Below are positions 5,335-8,938 of a DNA stretch of 8,938 nt, piece after piece. The notes under the pieces were generated by a model, which worked only from the letters and a program-made list of their open reading frames with translations, was not told where the DNA came from and searched no databases. Made by a program: the position numbers and the translations under genes. Source of the stretch: Streptomyces speibonae (GTDB lineage Bacteria; Actinomycetota; Actinomycetes; Streptomycetales; Streptomycetaceae); contig KL568565.1 of assembly GCA_000715605.1 (NCBI GenBank), positions 1-8,938 on the forward strand, in the 5' to 3' direction. How positions within the stretch are numbered: the first letter of the stretch is position 1; each line of letters opens with the position of its first letter.

Positions 5335-6876
5335 TCAGACCGGCAGTTCGTCGTGCGGCCAGCGGGCTCTGCCCTGTTCGCGGGAGCGGAGCAGGGCGAG
5401 CGTGGGCAGGCCGCGGTCCGTGCCGGTGGCCAGGAGTTCCGGGAGCTGGGGGAGCGGGGCCACGGCGGCCACGTCGTCCAGGACGAGGGTGAGTGGTGGG
5501 TCGAGCCGACCGGAGGATGACCGTTCGGCCATGCGCCGGCCGTGCTCGACCACGTGTGAGGCGAGCGCCGTCAGCAGGGGCATCGCGCCCGGGCTGGTGC
5601 GGGGATCCTCGATGGATTCGCCCACAACATAAAGCGTGCCCCCTTCGTCGATGAAGGAATCCAAGGCGAGGGCATCATTTCGGTGGGGAGTGCAGGCCTC
5701 GCGGACGTTGACCGTGGAGAGGGCGGACAGGGCCCGCGTCGTGAGCTGCTGGGCCATGTCACGGCGGTCGGGGTGGGCGGTGAGGGCCGCTTCGAGTTCG
5801 CCGGCGGAGCCGGGGGCGGCCTTGGGGCTGGTGCGGAGGATGCGGACGGCCTCGTGCACCTGGAGGCCCTGCGCCCAGCGGTGGACGTGGCGGACGGTGC
5901 GGCCGTCGACGGCGGCGGCGTGGACGTAGCTGCGGAGCAGTGTCTCGGCGGTGTCGCTGACCGCCTGGTCGAGGCGGGAGGAGGGGCGGACGGGGGCGAG
6001 GAGCGCGGCCGCGCGGGCGGCGGCCGTCTGCTTGTCCTCGCAGCCGGCCGTGGGGGCCCAGTGCAGGCGTGCGGGGGTGTCGCAGAGGTGGGTGGGGTCG
6101 TAGAGGTGGGTGGGGCCGAGCTTGGCGCGGGCGTCCTTGGTGTCGTGCCAGAGGGTGGGGTTGGAGGTGATGACCAGCGCCGGGCCGGCGGCGTCCCGTA
6201 TGGCCTGGGTGGCCGTGGTGTGGCGGGTGGCCGGGGGGCCGTAGCGGAGGCCGGCGCCTTCGGTGCGGGGGGTGTGCCACGCGTCCGCCGGTGTGCCGGT
6301 GGGCGGTGCTTCCTGGGGCGCGGGTGACGGCTCGGGTGCCGGTACCGGCTCCGGGGTCTTCTGTTCCAGCCGGTCGGGTTCCCTGGGGGCCGGTACCTCG
6401 TGCGGGGGCGCGGGGGCCGGCTGGGGCTCGGGGTCGGGGCCCTGTGCGGGCGCAGGGCGCCGGGCGGGGCCGGAACGGGGGGTTCCCGCCGCCCGCGCGG
6501 CGCGCCGTCTCTCCCGTACGGCCTTCCAGCGGGCCAGCGTGCCGACGACGAACACCGTGAGGACGGCGAGGATCATCAGCTGGCCGATGAACAGGCCCCA
6601 GAAGAGGCCGTACCCCGACAGGCCGGCCTTCGGCGCGTCGGGCCAGGCGGCGGGCAGGTCCTGCGGTGCGGTGATCAGGTGGCGCAGGGCCACGGGGGTG
6701 CGGGTGAAGGTGACGCCGGACGGCCAGTGGCCGTGGGCGAGGAGGCCCGCGAGGCCCGTGGCCGTCCACACCATCGCGGTCAGGCCGATGAGGAAGGCGA
6801 GGATGCCGATCAGCAGCCCGTCGGGGATACCGCCCTGGCCGGTCCGGCCCGGTGCACGGTGATCGTCCGGTCTCAC
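5335..6876 (-). CDS. VirD4/TraG-like coupling-protein homologue with degenerate nucleotide site
   Basis: This is a 513-residue membrane protein resembling type IV coupling proteins, which in conjugation pass substrates to the channel. Two TM segments (about 20-46 and 89-113) are followed by a basic stretch (WKAVRERRR) and a Pro/Ala/Glu-rich linker (about 134-197). The core retains GPALVITS (231-238), LYDPT (259-262), WAPTAGCED (273-281), GTLYVVGES (413-421) and a Walker-B-like LTLVLDDVA (462-470). The P-loop position reads GPPATRHT (213-220), lacking the Gly-Lys pair. Walker B has D468 where Glu is usual, and the motif-C position reads LRS instead of TQS. It therefore probably does not hydrolyse ATP. 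GTG 6876 is chosen because GGGGGA (6883-6888) precedes it by the right distance and overlaps the stop of the ATPase gene. It is the last gene of the operon. Confidence 0.85.
   Translation of the reverse strand: MRPDDHRAPGRTGQGGIPDGLLIGILAFLIGLTAMVWTATGLAGLLAHGHWPSGVTFTRTPVALRHLITAPQDLPAAWPDAPKAGLSGYGLFWGLFIGQLMILAVLTVFVVGTLARWKAVRERRRAARAAGTPRSGPARRPAPAQGPDPEPQPAPAPPHEVPAPREPDRLEQKTPEPVPAPEPSPAPQEAPPTGTPADAWHTPRTEGAGLRYGPPATRHTTATQAIRDAAGPALVITSNPTLWHDTKDARAKLGPTHLYDPTHLCDTPARLHWAPTAGCEDKQTAAARAAALLAPVRPSSRLDQAVSDTAETLLRSYVHAAAVDGRTVRHVHRWAQGLQVHEAVRILRTSPKAAPGSAGELEAALTAHPDRRDMAQQLTTRALSALSTVNVREACTPHRNDALALDSFIDEGGTLYVVGESIEDPRTSPGAMPLLTALASHVVEHGRRMAERSSSGRLDPPLTLVLDDVAAVAPLPQLPELLATGTDRGLPTLALLRSREQGRARWPHDELPV
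6084..6119. repeat. 18-base tandem duplication inside the VirD4-like gene
   Basis: Two adjacent 18-base units (6084-6101 and 6102-6119) match at 16 of 18 positions. They encode PTHLYD followed by PTHLCD (residues 255-266). The plus strand carries four G-runs here (GGG-T-GGGG, ten bases, GGG-T-GGGG), which could form a G-quadruplex on the template strand. Confidence 0.7.
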
Positions 6877-6882
6877 GCGTTT

Positions 6883-6888
6883 CCCCCT
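6883..6888 (-). promoter_or_regulatory. Shine-Dalgarno overlapping the ATPase stop codon
   Basis: GGGGGA on the minus strand starts within the TAG stop (6887-6889) of the ATPase gene. It lies six bases upstream of GTG 6876. It fixes the start of the VirD4-like protein and indicates coupled translation within the operon. Confidence 0.6.
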
Positions 6889-8296
6889 ACGCCACCGTCG
6901 ATTCGGAGTCGCCGATGTGCTGTTCCACGAAGGCGGCCGCCCGCTCCTCCGCCTCGAGTTCGGCGGCGCGCAGGGCGTCGTCGGTGAGGTCGACCGAGGA
7001 CTCGGTCATGGCGCGGTCGGTGAAGACCAGCGGGCGTTCGGTCTCCGTGACCAGGTGTTTGACCACCTGGACATTGCCGTTGACGTCCCAGACCGCGATG
7101 CCGGGGGTGAGCGTCGGGATGATTTCCACGGCCCACCGGGGCAGGCCGAGGACCCGGCCGGTCGCCCGCGCCTCGTCCGCCTTCTGGGCGTAGACGGTCC
7201 GGGTCGAGGCCATCTTCAGGATGGCCGCCGCTTCCTTCGCCGCCGCCCCGTCCACCACGTCGGACAGGTGGTGGACGACCGCGACGAACGACAGGCCGAG
7301 CCGTCGGCCGAACTTCAGCAGCCGCTGGAACAGCTGGGCGACGAACGGGCTGTTGATGATGTGCCAGGCCTCCTCGACCAGGAAGATGCGCTTCTTCCGG
7401 TCGGGGCGGATCCAGGTGTGCTCCAGCCAGACGCCGACGATCGCCATGAGGATCGGCATGGCGATGGAGTTGCGGTCGATGTGGGACAGGTCGAAGACGA
7501 TGAGCGGCGCGTCGAGGTCGATGCCGACCGTGGTCGGGCCGTCGAACATGCCGCGCAGGTCACCGTCGACGAGGCGGTCGAGGACCAGGGCGACGTCCAG
7601 GCCCCACGCCCGTACGTCGTCTATGGCGACGTTCATCGCCTCGGCGGACTCGGGTTCGGGGTGGCGCAGGCGCTCGACGATGTCCGAGAGGACCGGCTGG
7701 CGTTCGACGATGGACTCGTTGACGTAGGCGTGCGCGACCTTGAGGGCGAAGCCGGCGCGCTCGTCCAGGCCGTGGCCCATCGCGACCTCGATGATCGTCC
7801 TCAACAGGGCGAGCTGGCCGGTGGTGGTGATCGACGGGTCGAGGGGGTTGAGCCGGATGCCGTGGTCGAGGGCGGCCGTCGGGTCGAGACGGATGGGCGT
7901 GATCCCCAGCTCCTGCGCGATGAGGTTCCATTCGCCGACGCCGTCCTCGCCCTGGGCGTCCAGGACGACGACTTGGCGGTCGCGGAAGCGCAGCTGGCGC
8001 AGGACGTAGGTCTTCTCCAGGGCCGACTTGCCGTTGCCGGACTCGCCGAGGACCAGCCAGTGCGGTGCGGGCAGCTGCTGGCCGTAGAGCTGGAAGGGGT
8101 CGTAGATGTAGCCCTTGCCGGAGTAGACCTCGCGGCCGATGATGACGCCGGAGTCGCCGAGGCCGGGGGCGGCGGTGGGCAGGTAGACCGCCTGTGCCTG
8201 CCCCGTGGACGTGCGCACCGGCAGCCGTGTGGTCTCGACCTTCCCGAACAGGAAGGACGTGAAGGCGTCGGTGACGACGGACAGCGGATCCCGCAT
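6887..8296 (-). CDS. VirB4-like (TraC/TrbE-type) ATPase, C-terminal motor half
   Basis: This 469-residue P-loop ATPase resembles the motor half of VirB4, which energises type IV secretion and conjugation. After an N-terminal strand-rich segment (VIIGREVYSGKGYIYDPF, 51-68) comes Walker A GESGNGKS (84-91, with K90). The strand VVVLDAQGE (109-117) and RLNPLDP (148-154) follow, as in VirB4. Walker B is IFLVEEAW (304-311, with E308 and E309). The segment VVHHLSD (340-346) takes the place of the usual TQS-type motif C. A charged helical tail (about 435-460) ends the protein. No TM helix is seen, so it probably docks on membrane partners. At 469 residues it lacks the N-terminal domain of full-length VirB4 (about 800 residues), which seems to be in the preceding gene. 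ATG 8296 is 13 bases past the upstream stop; an in-frame TGA just upstream rules out a longer form. Confidence 0.92.
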   Translation of the reverse strand: MRDPLSVVTDAFTSFLFGKVETTRLPVRTSTGQAQAVYLPTAAPGLGDSGVIIGREVYSGKGYIYDPFQLYGQQLPAPHWLVLGESGNGKSALEKTYVLRQLRFRDRQVVVLDAQGEDGVGEWNLIAQELGITPIRLDPTAALDHGIRLNPLDPSITTTGQLALLRTIIEVAMGHGLDERAGFALKVAHAYVNESIVERQPVLSDIVERLRHPEPESAEAMNVAIDDVRAWGLDVALVLDRLVDGDLRGMFDGPTTVGIDLDAPLIVFDLSHIDRNSIAMPILMAIVGVWLEHTWIRPDRKKRIFLVEEAWHIINSPFVAQLFQRLLKFGRRLGLSFVAVVHHLSDVVDGAAAKEAAAILKMASTRTVYAQKADEARATGRVLGLPRWAVEIIPTLTPGIAVWDVNGNVQVVKHLVTETERPLVFTDRAMTESSVDLTDDALRAAELEAEERAAAFVEQHIGDSESTVA

Positions 8297-8309
8297 GGCG
8301 GCTCAGCCC

Positions 8310-8938
8310 CTACCTTCGAATGCCGGTGGCGAACGGGAGTGTGTTCACGAACGCGCGGTGGTGCTCGCGGTCGCACCACTCCAGCTTCAGGTACGACTTT
8401 CCGGCCGACGCCCGTATGGTCCGCTTGTCGCGGGCCAGGGCCTCGGGTGTGCGGGACGAGACGGTGATGTAGCCGACCAGGTTGACTCCCGCGGCGCCGC
8501 TGGCGAGGTCCTCGCCGCGCTGGTCGAGGCGGCTGTGCGCGGCGATGTCGCGCGGGTCGACGGTGCGGTTCATCTTGGCGGCGCGGGACGCCTCCGCCTC
8601 GTCGTTGGTCTTCTCGGTCAGCATGCGCTCGATGGCGATCTCGGTGGGTTCGAGGTCCATGGTGACGGCGACCGTGCGGATCACGTCCGGGGTGTGGACG
8701 AGGAGCGGGGCGAGGAAGTTGACGCCCACGGGGGTCATCGGCCACTCCTTGATCCAGGCGGTGGCGTGGCACCAGGGGGCGCGGGTGGCGGACTCGCGGG
8801 TCTTGGCCTGGAGGTAGGTGGGCTCGGTGGCGTCCAGCTCGGCCGGCCAGGCGTTGCGCCGGGTCATCGCCTGGATGTGGTCGATGGGGTGGTCCGGGTC
8901 GTACATGGAGTGGACCAGCGAGGACAGTCTGCTCTGGC
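8310..8938 (-). CDS. SCO6880-family protein, C-terminal part (runs off window)
   Basis: The C-terminal 209 or so residues of a longer protein are visible. The frame is open to the window edge, continuing above the internal Met at 8906, so the start lies outside. The sequence (TPVGVNFLAPLLVHTPDVI, then RTVDPRDIAAHSRLDQRGEDLASGAAG, then KLEWCDREHHRAF and LPFATGIRR) matches my memory of the actinobacterial SCO6880 family, which precedes a VirB4-like ATPase in a conserved Streptomyces cluster. The segment from about LASGAAGVNLVGYITV to LPFATG also resembles the end of the VirB4/TrbE N-terminal domain. No TM helix is visible in this part; family members usually carry membrane helices near the N-terminus. 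The gene is in an operon with the ATPase (13-base gap). Function is unknown; a structural channel or ATPase-docking role is inferred. Confidence 0.8.
   Translation of the reverse strand, partial: QSRLSSLVHSMYDPDHPIDHIQAMTRRNAWPAELDATEPTYLQAKTRESATRAPWCHATAWIKEWPMTPVGVNFLAPLLVHTPDVIRTVAVTMDLEPTEIAIERMLTEKTNDEAEASRAAKMNRTVDPRDIAAHSRLDQRGEDLASGAAGVNLVGYITVSSRTPEALARDKRTIRASAGKSYLKLEWCDREHHRAFVNTLPFATGIRR

Noticed and set aside
6390..6480. Pro/Ala-rich, low-complexity segment as a repeat array or mobile-element edge
   Set aside because: It encodes an ordinary disordered linker between the membrane part and the core of the VirD4-like protein. No regular unit or terminal repeats are present.
8297..8312. 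Programmed or sequencing frameshift joining the SCO6880-type and VirB4-like frames
   Set aside because: The upstream frame ends in TAG, the downstream frame has its own TGA just before ATG 8296, and no slippery heptamer is seen. Two separate genes fit better.
6917..8467. Long open frame on the plus strand (516 codons) opposite the VirB4-like ATPase
   Set aside because: It mirrors the ATPase with Asp/Val/Gly/Arg-rich low-complexity sequence and no motifs. The minus strand carries Walker A and B in frame.

Overview
The window is high-GC actinobacterial DNA, most likely a Streptomyces chromosome. Codons end mostly in G or C, long spurious antisense frames are common, GTG starts occur, and the right-hand gene set is one I recognise from Streptomyces. 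No tRNA, rRNA, CRISPR array, insertion sequence or attachment site was seen. No gene-free stretch exceeds about 120 bases.

Layout, left to right. (1) Positions 15-1960, minus strand: a NarL/LuxR-type two-component system, with the sensor kinase first and the response regulator overlapping it by 4 bases. (2) Positions 2046-2603, plus strand: a GNAT acetyltransferase diverging from the kinase. A short inverted repeat lies in its probable promoter. (3) Positions 2640-3584, minus strand: an epoxide-hydrolase-like alpha/beta hydrolase. It diverges from (4) a YafY-type HTH-WYL regulator at 3702-4649, plus strand. Their 117-base shared gap holds a perfect 11+3+11 inverted repeat, so the regulator probably controls itself and the hydrolase. 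(5) Positions 4680-5294, minus strand: a YdeI/OmpD-associated family protein that converges on the WYL gene. Both stop codons lie in one hairpin.

(6) Positions 5335-8938, minus strand, running off the right edge: a tightly packed operon resembling part of a type IV secretion or conjugation apparatus. In transcription order it holds the C-terminal part of an SCO6880-family protein, a VirB4-like ATPase with intact Walker A and B motifs, and a two-TM VirD4/TraG-like coupling-protein homologue.

The operon is the most interesting part. The VirB4 architecture looks split over two genes. The VirD4-like partner appears to have lost its P-loop (GPPATRHT where GPxxSGKT is expected), its Walker B glutamate and its motif-C glutamine, while the protein otherwise looks intact and the neighbouring ATPase keeps its nucleotide site. 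No relaxase or oriT is visible here. A chromosomally fixed, possibly non-conjugative secretion-like machine with one live motor and one pseudo-motor is a reasonable hypothesis, but the rest of the locus lies outside the window.

Family assignments rest on recognised motifs and remembered family features. No database search was run.
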